A DNA stretch of 64,000 nt from an uncultured Clostridia bacterium (lineage in GTDB: Bacteria > Bacillota > Clostridia > Oscillospirales > Ruminococcaceae), in contig CANPXN010000010.1 in the NCBI GenBank assembly GCA_947586185.1, positions 1-64,000 of the forward strand, given 5' to 3'. Shown here in pieces: positions 1-11,086 of the stretch. Position 1 is the first letter of the stretch. Every line of letters starts with the position of its first letter. The notes under the pieces are model-generated. The model ran no database searches and had not been told where the DNA came from. It saw nothing but the letters and a program-made list of their open reading frames with translations. Made by a program: the position numbers and the translations under genes.

Positions 1-318
1 CTGCTTGTTTCCGGTAGTTATGGATTTCACTTCAACTCCTATCGGATCAGTCATATAAAGCTTTACAGACTTTCTTGCAAGAATATACTTTTTTCCGGAC
101 TGTCTTGACATTTCATATGCAATAGGAATCCCCTTACTCTCAGCAGTTACTAATACATCAAATTTCGGAACTTTTTTAAGCAGCTCCTCAGCGCATGCAA
201 TTGTAAGCTCCACATCTGAAAACATTATAAATGCCGCTATGTCAAGCTTTTCATTAACAGGGCATCTTGGCAAATCTCTTTCAAGACCTGCAACCCTTAA
301 TTTATATGTTTCTGCCAC
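1..318 (-). CDS. adenine phosphoribosyltransferase-like protein, partial
   Basis: The first 106 codons of a gene that runs off the left edge. I chose a GTG start at 318 because AGGACGG lies just upstream. The readable part (VAETYKLRVAGLERDLP, then VNEKLDIAAFIMFSD and a segment ending in TAESKGIPIAYEMSRQ) matches the N-terminal half of the phosphoribosyltransferase proteins that Clostridia carry next to alaS, usually annotated as purine or adenine phosphoribosyltransferase. The PRPP-binding loop lies outside the window, so substrate specificity is inferred. It is probably the last gene of an alaS-HIT-PRTase transcript on the minus strand. Confidence 0.65.
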   Translation of the reverse strand, partial: MAETYKLRVAGLERDLPRCPVNEKLDIAAFIMFSDVELTIACAEELLKKVPKFDVLVTAESKGIPIAYEMSRQSGKKYILARKSVKLYMTDPIGVEVKSITTGNKQ

Positions 319-426
319 AATAATCACCGTCCTAATATAAACCATGAACACATCTTTTTAAGGAATTTTCCATATTATATTATATGTTAAAACTCCACAA
401 GCTTGTCTTATGAGAACACGCTACGA

Positions 427-774
427 TCACACTGCTGAATCAGCACTCCAACCCATTTTCTTTCCTGCAAGGAGATGAAAATGAAGATGATGCACTGTCT
501 GACCGGCATCCTCACCGCAGTTTGTTACAATTCTGAAACCGTTTTCAAAGCCCTCGGATTTTGCGATCCTTGCTGCAACCTCAAATATATGAGCTACATA
601 CTTTGAGTTTGCTTCGTTTATTTCCGAAGCTCCGGAAATATGCTCTTTTGGTATGATCAGATAGTGAACCGGTGCAACAGGAGAAATATCCTTAAACGCA
701 TATACCATATCGTCTTCATATACCTTTGTACTCGGAACTTCGCCTGCTATGATTTTACAAAATAAGCAATCCAT
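427..774 (-). CDS. HIT family nucleotide-binding hydrolase
   Basis: A 115-residue histidine-triad protein, full length for the HINT branch. The N-terminal CLFCKI motif could bind zinc, and the triad is VHHLHFHLLAGKK (about residues 93-105), followed by the usual GW near the C-terminus. Family members hydrolyse purine nucleoside phosphoramidates and aminoacyl-adenylates in the cytosol. That fits its place 11 bp downstream of alaS: it could clear leaked aminoacyl-AMP (inference). A clear AGGAG-type site precedes the ATG. Cotranscription with alaS is likely, because no terminator is visible between them. Confidence 0.93.
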   Translation of the reverse strand: MDCLFCKIIAGEVPSTKVYEDDMVYAFKDISPVAPVHYLIIPKEHISGASEINEANSKYVAHIFEVAARIAKSEGFENGFRIVTNCGEDAGQTVHHLHFHLLAGKKMGWSADSAV

Positions 775-785
775 TTTTATCCTCC

Positions 786-3413
786 TTAATTCAGGAACTC
801 TCCGGCAATGCTCTCAAGAGAACCTAAAGCTTCGTCTATCATATAGTTTTTTCCAATACCTGCCATTGCAGAATCAGGGCGGCCGCCTCCCTTTCCTCCT
901 GTAACAGCTGCTATTCTCTGAACGATCTTTCCGGCATGAGCGCCCTTTTCAACAGCGCCCTTTCCGCATATACACAGCAGGGTACCCTTATCCTCGAAAA
1001 CGCCTGCAAACACTGCTATAACGTCTTCGGTTTTTTCTCTTACCTTGTCGCCGATCTTACGGAGCATGTCAGGCTTTGTACCGTTGAGCATTGCAGAAAT
1101 GATCTTAACGCCATTGATTTCCTTTGCAGACTCGAACATGTTTCCAAGCTGATCACCTGCGATCTGCTGATTCAGATTCTGTATCTCTCTTTCCTTCTCC
1201 TTAACTTCCTCTGCAAGGGTTCTGCATCTTTCAGGAATACTGAGAGGATTTGCAGTTTTCAGAACATCCGCTGCCTCTGAAAGGGTGTTGTGGTATTCGT
1301 TTATAAGGCTTAAAACGCCCTTTCCTGTAACAGCCTCGATACGTCTTACTCCGGCTGCAACTGAGTTTTCCGATACTATTCTGAACAGACCGATATTTGA
1401 AGTATTCTTAACATGAGTACCACCGCAGAATTCAACGGAATATCCGCCCATATTTACTACTCTTACAATATCGCCATACTTTTCACCGAACAATGCCATA
1501 GCGCCAAGCTTTCTTGCTTCATCAATAGGCATTTCCTTTGTATCAACATCCTCTGCGGCAAGAATCCTTTCGTTGACAATAGCCTCAACCTTTGAAAGCT
1601 CCTCCGGAGTAACAGAGCTGAAATGTGAGAAGTCAAAACGGCAGTGTTCACTGTTAACAAGCTGACCTGCCTGATGAACATGGTCGCCAAGCACTTCACG
1701 AAGAGCAGCCTGAAGAAGGTGAGCTGCCGAGTGATTTCTCATAGTAGCCCGTCTCTTCTCCGCATCAACTGATGCTGTTACAATATCTCCCTTTTTAAGG
1801 CTTCCCTGTTCAAGGCATCCGAAATGCAGGAAATGTCCCTCTGATTTTGTGGTATTGTATACTACAAAGTCGCCGTTTCCGGTAATCATTCCAGTATCGG
1901 CAGCCTGTCCGCCGCTTTCAGCATAGAAAGGAGTTTTATTCAAAAGCAGAGCAGCCTCCTGACCAGCTTCTATGGAATCTACCTCTTTGCCGTCTGCATA
2001 AATGCCAAGAACCTCAGCAGTATCTTCAAAGCTTGTATAGCCTGTAAATTCTGTCTGCGGAGCGTCGATCTTAACCGCATTTTCATCCCATGAAGTCTTT
2101 ACCTTTGAAGCACGGTCACGCCTTGCAGTCTGCTTTTGCTCTTCCATACATTCGTTAAAGCGTTCCTCATCAATGGTAATGCCTTTTTCAGAGGCAATTT
2201 CCTTCGTAAGGTCAAGAGGGAACCCATAGGTATCGCTGAGCTTAAACGCATCATCTCCTGAAAGGACATTTTTTCCGTCAGCGCTGAGCTTGTCAATGAA
2301 CTGATTTAAAAGCTCTGTACCCTTGTCAATTGTTTTTGCAAAGCTTTCTTCCTCATGCTTAATAATGTTCTTAATAAGATTTCTCTTTTCATCAAGCTCA
2401 GGATATGCTGCCATATTTTCATCAATAACCGTATCGCACACCTTATAGAGGAACGGTTCGTTAATTCCCATAAGCTTTCCGTGACGTGCAGCTCTTCTCA
2501 GGAGTCTTTTCAGAACATATCCCCTGCCCTCGTTTGCAGGAGTTACTCCGTCCCCTACCATAAATGTTGTACTTCTGATATGGTCTGTAATAACACGAAG
2601 TGAAATATCCTTTTCGGCGTCCTGCTTATACTTTATTCCTGAGATCTCACAGATCTTATTCATTATATTCTGAACAGTATCGACCTCAAAGAGATTGTCA
2701 ACGCCCTGCATTACACATGCAAGACGCTCAAGCCCCATGCCTGTATCAATATTCTTTGATGCCATTTCTTCATAGTGACCTTTTCCGTCGCTGTCAAACT
2801 GGCTGAATACAAGGTTCCATATTTCAATTATTCTGTCACAGTCGCTTGCCTGCTCAAAGCTTTCAAAAGGTCCATAGCTTTCGCCTCTGTCAAAATGTAT
2901 CTCGGAGCACGGACCGCAAGGACCTGAGCCATGTTCCCAGAAGTTATCTTCCTTACCCAATCTGATAATTCTATCCTGAGGTATGCCGATTTTGTTTTTC
3001 CAGATCTGCTCAGCTTCATCATCGCTTTCAAAAATTGTTATCCAAAGTCTTTCAGCTGGGATCTCAAGAGTTTTGGTGAGAAATTCCCATGCCCATTCAA
3101 TAGCCTCTGTTTTAAAATAGTTTCCGAACGAAAAGTTACCCAGCATTTCAAAGTATGTGCCATGTCTTGCTGTTTTTCCCACACGCTCTATATCCGGCGT
3201 TCTTATACACTTCTGACATGTTGTAACTCTCTGATTCGGAGGCACAGCCTGTCCTAAAAAGAACTTTTTAAGCGGAGCCATACCGGAATTGATAAGAAGC
3301 AAGCTGTTATCCCCCTGAGGAATAAGCGAAGCGCTTGCCATTCTTGTATGATCTTTACTTTCAAAAAATGAAAGATACATCTCCCTGAGTTCATTAACGC
3401 CTCTCCACTGCAT
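786..3413 (-). CDS. alaS: alanine--tRNA ligase
   Basis: An 875-residue, full-length alanyl-tRNA synthetase. It charges tRNA-Ala in the cytosol and edits Ser/Gly-tRNA-Ala. Visible parts are the class II catalytic core at the N-terminus (MASASLIPQGDNSLL, GRGYVLKRLLRRAARHGK), the editing domain with the HxxxH zinc motif in RNHSAAHLLQAAL and the CGGTH motif, and the C-terminal DHHA1-like glycine-rich segment (TGGKGGGRPDSAMAG). AAAGGAG lies 11 nt before the ATG. Expression is almost certainly set by the T-box leader directly upstream. Confidence 0.98.
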   Translation of the reverse strand: MQWRGVNELREMYLSFFESKDHTRMASASLIPQGDNSLLLINSGMAPLKKFFLGQAVPPNQRVTTCQKCIRTPDIERVGKTARHGTYFEMLGNFSFGNYFKTEAIEWAWEFLTKTLEIPAERLWITIFESDDEAEQIWKNKIGIPQDRIIRLGKEDNFWEHGSGPCGPCSEIHFDRGESYGPFESFEQASDCDRIIEIWNLVFSQFDSDGKGHYEEMASKNIDTGMGLERLACVMQGVDNLFEVDTVQNIMNKICEISGIKYKQDAEKDISLRVITDHIRSTTFMVGDGVTPANEGRGYVLKRLLRRAARHGKLMGINEPFLYKVCDTVIDENMAAYPELDEKRNLIKNIIKHEEESFAKTIDKGTELLNQFIDKLSADGKNVLSGDDAFKLSDTYGFPLDLTKEIASEKGITIDEERFNECMEEQKQTARRDRASKVKTSWDENAVKIDAPQTEFTGYTSFEDTAEVLGIYADGKEVDSIEAGQEAALLLNKTPFYAESGGQAADTGMITGNGDFVVYNTTKSEGHFLHFGCLEQGSLKKGDIVTASVDAEKRRATMRNHSAAHLLQAALREVLGDHVHQAGQLVNSEHCRFDFSHFSSVTPEELSKVEAIVNERILAAEDVDTKEMPIDEARKLGAMALFGEKYGDIVRVVNMGGYSVEFCGGTHVKNTSNIGLFRIVSENSVAAGVRRIEAVTGKGVLSLINEYHNTLSEAADVLKTANPLSIPERCRTLAEEVKEKEREIQNLNQQIAGDQLGNMFESAKEINGVKIISAMLNGTKPDMLRKIGDKVREKTEDVIAVFAGVFEDKGTLLCICGKGAVEKGAHAGKIVQRIAAVTGGKGGGRPDSAMAGIGKNYMIDEALGSLESIAGEFLN

Positions 3414-3454
3414 TATAAAAATACTCCTTTATGTTAAAATTTATAGCAAACTGT

Positions 3455-3691
3455 AAAAAAAGCCTCCATCCCGCCAAATGGGACGAAGGCTCTCGTGGTA
3501 CCACCCAATTTTAAAAATGCAAACAGCATTTTACTCAAAGCTCCTTAACGCAGATGCCACGTCCCACTTTCGCAGAAAAGCTCAGGGTGAGCACCCGGAC
3601 GCTATGCGGAAATTCACACCAATCATTTCCTCTCTGAAGCAAAGCGCAAAGCCGGTCAATCCCATCACAGCCGCTAATATATACCTATTTA
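3455..3691 (-). promoter_or_regulatory. T-box leader (tRNA-Ala-sensing) upstream of alaS
   Basis: Read on the minus strand, the leader contains the T-box antiterminator core TGGGTGGTACCACG (3494-3507), whose GGTACCA can pair with the acceptor end of uncharged tRNA. It is followed by an intrinsic terminator (stem AGCCTTCGTCCC/GGGATGGAGGCT, 3461-3491, then a run of U at 3455-3460). Further upstream is a Stem-I-like region with an AGAGAG segment. GCA and GCG triplets at about 3599-3607 are candidate alanine specifier codons; I could not fold the stem to choose between them. Mechanism is established for T-box leaders; the alanine assignment comes from the downstream gene. Confidence 0.93.
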
Positions 3692-3719
3692 ATTATATCA
3701 AATATTAGCGAAATGTCAA
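3692..3719 (-). promoter_or_regulatory. sigma-A promoter of alaS
   Basis: TTGACA (3719-3714), a 16-nt spacer and TATAAT (3697-3692), read on the minus strand. Both boxes are consensus. It would start the T-box leader near 3685. Confidence 0.85.
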
Positions 3720-3751
3720 TCTTTTTCGCAGATTTTTTACATAATATTTGC

Positions 3752-3805
3752 AGAATCTGTCTTCACAAGCATATGCGTACGTCTTTTCTTATGCAGACAA
3801 GTTCT
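3752..3805. repeat. short imperfect palindromic repeat, copy D
   Basis: A 54-bp element starting AGAATCTGTCTTCACAAG and ending TCTTATGCAGACAAGTTCT; the two ends are near-perfect inverted repeats. The same end sequences recur at 5418-5526, 21773-21900 and 43421-43517. This copy overlaps the 3' end of the PBP gene and supplies its last codons and stop. Confidence 0.6.
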
Positions 3806-5366
3806 CAGCGATCTCACGAAATACCGGAGCAGCACAATCATTCCCGAAGCCCCCATCCTCACACAGAACTGTAACCACATACTTTGGCCGGCTCACGGGG
3901 AAATATCCGGTTATCCATCCGTGGCATATCTCTGTTTTGTTTTTGTCATATCTGCCGGTCTGAGCGGTGGAGGTTTTTCCTGCTGCGAATGTATTTCCGG
4001 GTCTTGCATTGGAATCCTCGTTATCATTTACAGCCTTTATCATAAGCTCCTGAAGCCTGAAAGCCTCTGTATGGTCAAGCACCCTTGTATACCTGCGCTT
4101 GTTTTCGTCACTGATACTTTTTCCGTCCTGTGTTATGCCTCTTACAAGCCTTGGAACAGGAAGCTTTCCATCGTTTGCTATTGCACAGGTCATTGCTCCA
4201 ACCTGCAAAGGAGATGCAAGCAGCTTTCCCTGCCCAAAGGAAAAATTGGCCTTTTCAGCAGGCAGGCTAAGTTCAGACTCAGTGGGGATATTCCCAGACG
4301 ACGAAACAATGGTTGAGGCTAAAATAGTACTTCTTCCAAATCCCATTTTTAAAGCGGTTTCGGCGAAAACCTTGCTGTCAATTCTCTGTCCAACATCAAT
4401 AAAATATGTGTTGCAGGAATTTGTCATAGCTTCATACATATCCTGTTCTCCATGTCCTTTTATGTCATGGCATTTGAATATCTGTGAACCAATTTTATCA
4501 CTTCCGGTGCATTCATAGCTATAATCTTCGTTTATTCCCGATTCAAAGGCGGCTTGTGCTGTGATAAGCTTGAATATTGAGCCTAAATTATATGAATAAA
4601 GACATCTGTTTATCAAAGGAGAAGCTTCATCCTGCAAAGCCGATTCAAGATCGTCAAAATCATAGTCCGGAACGCTCACCATGGCAAGAATGTCGCCGCT
4701 TTCCGAATCCATAACTATTACAGCGCCTTTTTCCATTTTTGCAGCTGCCTTTTCCGTTATCTGCTGAATTTTTCTGTCGATAGTCAAAACCACTCCCGAG
4801 GTCATTTCACCTGCTGACTTTACTTCCTTTCCAAGCCCCTCAAGGGCATGTCCTCTTCCGTCCACGCTGTAGGTTACGCTGTTTTCCTTTGCAGCACTGC
4901 GCAGAAAATCATTGTATGAGCTCTCGATACCGGTCATACCGTTGCCGTTCTGGACATAGCCTATAACGTGCTTTGCAAGCTGACTTTCGCTGTTTCTCTC
5001 CGGTATTTCAAATACCGTTATATCTTCACTTTCAAACTCAGATCTGCTTACCTCACAGGAAAAAGGCTTTCCGTAAACAAGACTGTTGTAAAACTCCTCC
5101 TGATCTTCAACATACGGAAGGATCTCCCTTACAGCCTCAGAAGTGGGATTTATTATCGCAGCATATTTTACAGTATCGTTTACAAGCAGCTCAAAATCTC
5201 TGTCGTAAATATTTCCATCGGCAGAATCAATTTTTATAGACATACTGCCCTGACCTTTTCCGGCAGATGTATATTCATCATTATTTATAATAATAAAAAG
5301 CCTCATATACAATAATGTAAAAAGAAAAACCATAAAAACTGTAAGCTTTGTTATCCTTTTAACCAA
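3789..5366 (-). CDS. class B penicillin-binding protein (transpeptidase)
   Basis: A 525-residue cell-wall DD-transpeptidase anchored by one N-terminal membrane helix (about residues 8-25). Catalytic motifs are present in order: S263-x-x-K266 in LGSIFKLITA, SCN at 317-319, and KTS in AAGKTSTAQTG. There is no glycosyltransferase domain, so it is class B (PbpA/PBP2/SpoVD-like) and crosslinks peptidoglycan outside the membrane. No ATG is in frame near the front. The TTG at 5366 is preceded by GGAGGG at 8 nt, but that ribosome site sits inside a perfect 10-bp hairpin (5374-5406). The last residues (ENLSA) and the stop are encoded by a dispersed repeat. Confidence 0.93.
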   Translation of the reverse strand: MVKRITKLTVFMVFLFTLLYMRLFIIINNDEYTSAGKGQGSMSIKIDSADGNIYDRDFELLVNDTVKYAAIINPTSEAVREILPYVEDQEEFYNSLVYGKPFSCEVSRSEFESEDITVFEIPERNSESQLAKHVIGYVQNGNGMTGIESSYNDFLRSAAKENSVTYSVDGRGHALEGLGKEVKSAGEMTSGVVLTIDRKIQQITEKAAAKMEKGAVIVMDSESGDILAMVSVPDYDFDDLESALQDEASPLINRCLYSYNLGSIFKLITAQAAFESGINEDYSYECTGSDKIGSQIFKCHDIKGHGEQDMYEAMTNSCNTYFIDVGQRIDSKVFAETALKMGFGRSTILASTIVSSSGNIPTESELSLPAEKANFSFGQGKLLASPLQVGAMTCAIANDGKLPVPRLVRGITQDGKSISDENKRRYTRVLDHTEAFRLQELMIKAVNDNEDSNARPGNTFAAGKTSTAQTGRYDKNKTEICHGWITGYFPVSRPKYVVTVLCEDGGFGNDCAAPVFREIAENLSA

Positions 5367-5373
5367 AAAGCAT

Positions 5374-5406
5374 CCCTCCTGACAGTAGTATTGACAGTCA
5401 GGAGGG
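5374..5406 (-). promoter_or_regulatory. hairpin covering the PBP ribosome-binding site
   Basis: Perfect 10-bp arms CCCTCCTGAC (5374-5383) and GTCAGGAGGG (5397-5406) around a 13-nt loop. In the minus-strand mRNA the right-hand arm contains the GGAGGG used by the TTG start at 5366, so the folded form would hide the ribosome site. There is no clean U-tract directly after it, which argues against a simple terminator. Confidence 0.6.
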
Positions 5407-5417
5407 GAAAAATCACC

Positions 5418-5526
5418 AGAACCTTTCTTATTAAGAAATATGTACGAATTTTAAGCATAATTTTATTGCAGACAAGAACGCAGATTTGCAAAAAGACATA
5501 CATACATGCTTGCGAAGAAAGGCTCT
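5418..5526. repeat. dispersed repeat, copy A
   Basis: A 109-bp copy between dtd and the PBP gene. Read on the minus strand it aligns with copy B at 21773-21900, sharing CAAGCAT, the segment ending TTTTGCAAA, CTGCGT, AAAATTATGCT and the outer AGAA...TTCT ends. It touches the dtd stop codon. Confidence 0.5.
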
Positions 5527-5966
5527 TATATATCTTCAAGTATCACTGTAAACGGCCCGTCGTTCAAAAGTTCAACTTTCATATCTGCGCCGAAAACACC
5601 CTTTTCAACCACAGGGACCTGCTCCTTGCATTTACTTACAAAATACTCATATAGCCTGTTTGCCTCATCAGGCTTTCCTGCATTCATAAAATTCGGACGA
5701 TTGCCCTTACGGCAGTCTGCATACAGAGTAAATTGTGAAATAACAAGCATTGACCCGCCTACATCTGAAAGAGAAAGATTTATTTTGTCATTTTCATCCG
5801 AAAATATCCTGAGCTTTACTATCTTGTTTACAAGTCTGTCTGCGTCTTCTTCCGTATCGTTCTGACCCACTCCAAGCAGAACGAGAAATCCGTTTTCGAT
5901 CTGTCCTTTTATCTCACCGTCCACCTTAACAGAGGCATGGGTAACTCTTTGAACCACAGCTTTCAT
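5526..5966 (-). CDS. dtd: D-aminoacyl-tRNA deacylase
   Basis: A 146-residue protein, full length for Dtd. It starts [13 protein letters not shown] and carries the two active-site signatures SQFTLYAD (about 97-104) and the C-terminal [11 protein letters not shown]. Known members hydrolyse D-aminoacyl-tRNA in the cytosol, as proofreading. The gene follows the sirtuin gene by 11 bp on the same strand, so the two are probably cotranscribed. No terminator is obvious after it, only repeat copy A. Confidence 0.97.
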   Translation of the reverse strand: MKAVVQRVTHASVKVDGEIKGQIENGFLVLLGVGQNDTEEDADRLVNKIVKLRIFSDENDKINLSLSDVGGSMLVISQFTLYADCRKGNRPNFMNAGKPDEANRLYEYFVSKCKEQVPVVEKGVFGADMKVELLNDGPFTVILEDI

Positions 5967-5977
5967 ATACTATCCTC

Positions 5978-6697
5978 TCATTCCACTTTTACTGAATCTA
6001 AAATTTCTCCGATACTATCATGTATTACCATATCGGCGCAGGAGTCAACCGATGTTTCGGATTTGTTTATCAGCAAAAGAAAACAGTCCTTTTTCCTGTA
6101 TCTTATAAGACCTGCTGCCGGATAAACTCCAAGAGATGTTCCTCCTATAATCAGCAGATCAGCCTCACGAATCGCCTCCACAGCGCCGTTTATAGTCGTA
6201 TCGTCCAAGCCCTCCTGATACAGAACAACATCAGGCTTTATTATTCCTCCGCATGAACAATGAGGCACTCCCCTGCTGTGGCGAACATGCCCTGCATTCT
6301 CAAATTTGTGACATTTCATACAATAATTTCTCAGTACAGAGCCATGAAGCTCGTATACATTTTTGCTGCCTGCCGCCTGATGCAGTCCGTCAATATTCTG
6401 CGTGATTACCGCTTTGAGCTTTCCGGTTCTTTCAAGCTCCGCAAGCTTCAAATGTGCTTTATTGGGCTTTGCATCAAGACAGCAAAGCATTTTGTCACGG
6501 TAAAAATCATAAAATTCCTCAGTCTGCGTCATGAAGAAGTCATGGCTTAAAATCGTTTCCGGAGGAAACTTATACTTCTGATTATAAAGTCCGTCTGTAC
6601 TTCTGAAATCGGGAATACCGCTTTCAGTGGAAACGCCTGCCCCTCCGAAAAAAACTATGTTATTGCTTTTTGCGATAAGATCATTAAGCCTTGTCAT
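5978..6697 (-). CDS. Sir2-family NAD-dependent protein deacylase
   Basis: I place the start at the ATG at 6697, which has AAAGGAG 6 nt upstream, rather than at the longer in-frame start at 6727; this gives 239 residues. The NAD-binding motif GGAGVSTESGIPDFRS, the catalytic stretch QNIDGLHQAAG followed by ELHGS, and a four-cysteine zinc site (CMKC and CSCGG) are all present. Sirtuins remove acyl groups from lysine using NAD+ and release nicotinamide. It precedes dtd in a two-gene unit directly after the atp operon terminator. Confidence 0.95.
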   Translation of the reverse strand: MTRLNDLIAKSNNIVFFGGAGVSTESGIPDFRSTDGLYNQKYKFPPETILSHDFFMTQTEEFYDFYRDKMLCCLDAKPNKAHLKLAELERTGKLKAVITQNIDGLHQAAGSKNVYELHGSVLRNYCMKCHKFENAGHVRHSRGVPHCSCGGIIKPDVVLYQEGLDDTTINGAVEAIREADLLIIGGTSLGVYPAAGLIRYRKKDCFLLLINKSETSVDSCADMVIHDSIGEILDSVKVE

Positions 6698-6716
6698 TTT
6701 TACACTCCTTTCAAAG

Positions 6717-6746
6717 AAAACCCGCAAGGACTTTCCTTACGGGTTT
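6717..6746 (-). terminator. terminator of the ATP synthase operon
   Basis: On the minus strand AAACCCGTAAGGA/TCCTTGCGGGTTT form a near-perfect stem followed by TTTTC. It lies 16 bp after the atpC stop and directly before the sirtuin ribosome site. Confidence 0.8.
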
Positions 6747-6762
6747 ACATGCCGTAACACGG

Positions 6763-7166
6763 CTATTTTATATGGGACGATATATTCATTCTATTCAGGG
6801 ATCTCTTTAATTTTGCTTCGGCAAGCTTTAAGTCTGCGTCGCTTTTATGCTCCTTGATTCTTCTCAGAGCGTCCTCATGAGAACGCTTTGCCCAATCAAT
6901 ATCAATTTCATATGACCACTCCGCAGCCATTGCCAGTATGACTGTTTCATCCTTTGAAACCTTAATTGTACCGCCTGAAATAGCAGCCCATTCAAAATCG
7001 CCGCCTTTTTTTATTCTGAACGGTCCGGCAGGAAGTATTGCCGCATAATTTGCATGACCGGCAAGAATACCGGTATCGCCTTCTGTTGTGCGGACAATGA
7101 TCTGCTCAGCATCACCGTCAAAAAACACCTTTTCAGGAGTAATGATTTTAAGCTTAAAGGTTTTCA

Positions 7167-7167
<1 letters not shown>
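6763..7167 (-). CDS. atpC: F-type ATP synthase epsilon subunit
   Basis: A 134-residue central-stalk subunit: an N-terminal beta sandwich (FKLKIITPEKVFFDGDAEQ) with the conserved GILAGHANYAAIL loop, then a two-helix C-terminal domain rich in Arg and Lys (about 88-130). Epsilon couples gamma rotation to the c ring and can inhibit ATP hydrolysis. It is the last gene of the operon; its ATG is adjacent to the atpD stop. Confidence 0.97.
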
Positions 7168-8618
<1,451 letters not shown>

Positions 8619-8668
8619 CTAAACACCATGCGAAAATTACAGCATATTTCCCAAACGGGATTTATATA

Positions 8669-9532
8669 TTATTCCTGTGCACTTGCACCGCCGACAATTT
8701 CCGTGATTTCCTGAGTGATAGCAGCCTGACGTGCTCTATTGTAAATAAGAGAAAGACTGCTTATCATTTCGTTTGCGTTGTCGGTAGCATTTTCCATAGC
8801 AATACGCCTTGCCGCCTGTTCAGCCGCATATGAGCTTACGATCGCACCGAACAGAATGCCGGACATATACTGGGGTATAAGGGAATCGAAGACAGATTCA
8901 GCAGAAGGCTCATACTCAGTAAGACTATGATTTACACCCTCTGACTCATTTTTCTCCACAGGAATAATTCTCATGTGCTTAGCCTCCTGTACAAGAGGTG
9001 AAACACAGTCGGTAAAAATCATTTCTACCCTGTCAATTTTATCCTTGTTATAAACATCAATTATCCTGTCCGCAATACTCATAGCTCCATAAATAGTAAT
9101 GTTTTCAGCAATGTTTTCATACTTTGTCATGATTTTATGACCACGCTTTTCAAAGTACTCCACTGCTTTTCTTCCTACAGGAAGAATTACAACGTCGGTT
9201 TTGCCGGACAGCTCGTCGATCCTTGACTGAGCAAGCTTAAATGCATTTGCATTAAAGCCTCCTGCAAGGCCTCTGTCACCGCCGATAACTATGAGAAGTG
9301 TAAGATTCTTTTTTCTTTTTCTTGTGTAAATAGAACTGAATGACGGATCGCCGGACATTATCTCGCACATAGTTTCATACAGAGTCTGGAAATACGGAGC
9401 AGACTTTTCAGCCCTTTCCTTTGCCTTCCTCAGCTTTGAGGAGGAAACAAGCTCCATTGCCTTTGTAATCTGCCTTGTGCTTTCGACGCTCTTTATGCGG
9501 CGCTTGATGTCTTTCATATTTGATGAAGCCAT
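8669..9532 (-). CDS. atpG: F-type ATP synthase gamma subunit
   Basis: A 287-residue rotor shaft subunit. Family features are the N-terminal helix SNMKDIKRRIKSVESTRQIT, the central GGDRGLAGGFN motif and the C-terminal helix ending in QAAITQEITEIVGGA, which inserts into the alpha3beta3 head. It transmits rotation from the c ring to the catalytic sites. AAAGG lies upstream of the ATG, and it follows atpA by 21 bp. Confidence 0.97.
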   Translation of the reverse strand: MASSNMKDIKRRIKSVESTRQITKAMELVSSSKLRKAKERAEKSAPYFQTLYETMCEIMSGDPSFSSIYTRKRKKNLTLLIVIGGDRGLAGGFNANAFKLAQSRIDELSGKTDVVILPVGRKAVEYFEKRGHKIMTKYENIAENITIYGAMSIADRIIDVYNKDKIDRVEMIFTDCVSPLVQEAKHMRIIPVEKNESEGVNHSLTEYEPSAESVFDSLIPQYMSGILFGAIVSSYAAEQAARRIAMENATDNANEMISSLSLIYNRARQAAITQEITEIVGGASAQE

Positions 9533-9553
9533 GTCAAATCACCTTTCAATGGA

Positions 9554-11068
9554 TTATTTATCCGCCATAAATTTCTTTACAAAATCCTCAAGAACGCCTC
9601 TCAAGGCCTCCTCGTTTTCCTTTGTCATATCCTTTGTTTCGCTGATCGACTTGATAATATCAGGATATGAGTTATCAACATAGTCAAACAGCTCATCCTG
9701 AAATTCATTAATAAGATTTACAGGGATGTCCTTAAGGTAGTTATTTACCACCGCAAAAATAATTATTACCTGATGCTCTACTGTAAGCGGCGAATTTCTG
9801 TCCTGCTTTAAGACCTCAACGATCCTTTCACCCTTGGCAAGTCTCGATTTGGTATCCTCATCAAGATCCGAACCAAACTGTGAGAACGACTGGAGCTCTC
9901 TGTATTGCGAATATGAAAGCTTTAATGAAGAAGAAACCTTTTTCATAGCCTTTATCTGAGCTGCGCTTCCTACACGGGATACAGAAATACCAGGGTTAAC
10001 AGCCGGACGTACGCCCGAGTTAAACAGATCTGTTTCAAGATATATCTGACCATCAGTAATTGAAATTACGTTTGTCGGAATATATGCAGAAACGTCACCT
10101 GCCTGGGTTTCAATGATCGGAAGCGCCGTAAGGCTTCCTCCACCGTAATTTTCATTTAGACAGCATGCTCTTTCAAGAAGTCTTGAATGGAGATAGAATA
10201 CATCTCCCGGGTATGCCTCACGTCCCGGCGGACGCTTCAAAAGAAGTGAAAGGGTTCTGTATGCGACAGCATGCTTTGAAAGGTCGTCATATATACAAAG
10301 AACGTCCTTTCCCTGATTCAGAAAATATTCGCCCATTGCACATCCTGAATAAGGAGCGATATATTGAAACGGTGCAAGCTCCGATGCGGAAGCAGACACG
10401 ACAATTGTATATCTCATAGCTCCTGCCTTTTCAAGAGTTTCAACAACATTTGCAACTGTTGAACGCTTCTGACCGATAGCTACATAGATACAGATAACAT
10501 CCTGATCCTTTTGATTAATGATAGTGTCAAGAGCAATAGCAGTTTTACCGGTCTGTCTGTCACCGATGATAAGCTCACGCTGACCTCTTCCGATAGGGAT
10601 CATGGAGTCGATAGCCTTAATACCGGTTTGAAGAGGCTTATGAACAGATTTTCTTGTGATAATACCCGGAGCAATTTTCTCAATAGGCTCCGTCTTTTCA
10701 GTATTTATAGGTCCCTTGCCGTCAATCGGCATTCCAAGAGCGTTAACGACTCTTCCAAGGAGCTCTTCGCCGACAGGAACAGAAACGATGCTGTTTGTAC
10801 GCTTTACTGAGTCGCCCTCCTTGATATCCGAGTCAGAGCCAAGCATAACCGCACCGACAAAATCCTGCTCCAGGTTCTGCGCCATGCCGTATACTCCGCC
10901 CTCAAATTCAAGAAGCTCACCGGACATGCAGTTTTCAAGTCCGTGAATCGTAGCGATACCGTCGCCGACAGTTACGACCGTACCAACATCCGTCAGTTCA
11001 AGCTTTGATTTATAATTCTTGATCTGCTCTTTTATTATACCTGTTATTTCATCCGGGCGTAAATTCAT
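9554..11068 (-). CDS. atpA: F-type ATP synthase alpha subunit
   Basis: A 504-residue non-catalytic nucleotide-binding subunit of F1. Walker A is [11 protein letters not shown] and the family signature [17 protein letters not shown] is present. It alternates with beta in the hexameric head. The start at 11068 has an AAGAAGGTG ribosome site. It lies 18 bp from atpH in the conserved order H-A-G-D-C. Confidence 0.98.
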   Translation of the reverse strand: MNLRPDEITGIIKEQIKNYKSKLELTDVGTVVTVGDGIATIHGLENCMSGELLEFEGGVYGMAQNLEQDFVGAVMLGSDSDIKEGDSVKRTNSIVSVPVGEELLGRVVNALGMPIDGKGPINTEKTEPIEKIAPGIITRKSVHKPLQTGIKAIDSMIPIGRGQRELIIGDRQTGKTAIALDTIINQKDQDVICIYVAIGQKRSTVANVVETLEKAGAMRYTIVVSASASELAPFQYIAPYSGCAMGEYFLNQGKDVLCIYDDLSKHAVAYRTLSLLLKRPPGREAYPGDVFYLHSRLLERACCLNENYGGGSLTALPIIETQAGDVSAYIPTNVISITDGQIYLETDLFNSGVRPAVNPGISVSRVGSAAQIKAMKKVSSSLKLSYSQYRELQSFSQFGSDLDEDTKSRLAKGERIVEVLKQDRNSPLTVEHQVIIIFAVVNNYLKDIPVNLINEFQDELFDYVDNSYPDIIKSISETKDMTKENEEALRGVLEDFVKKFMADK

Positions 11069-11086
11069 TAATACACCTTCTTTAAA

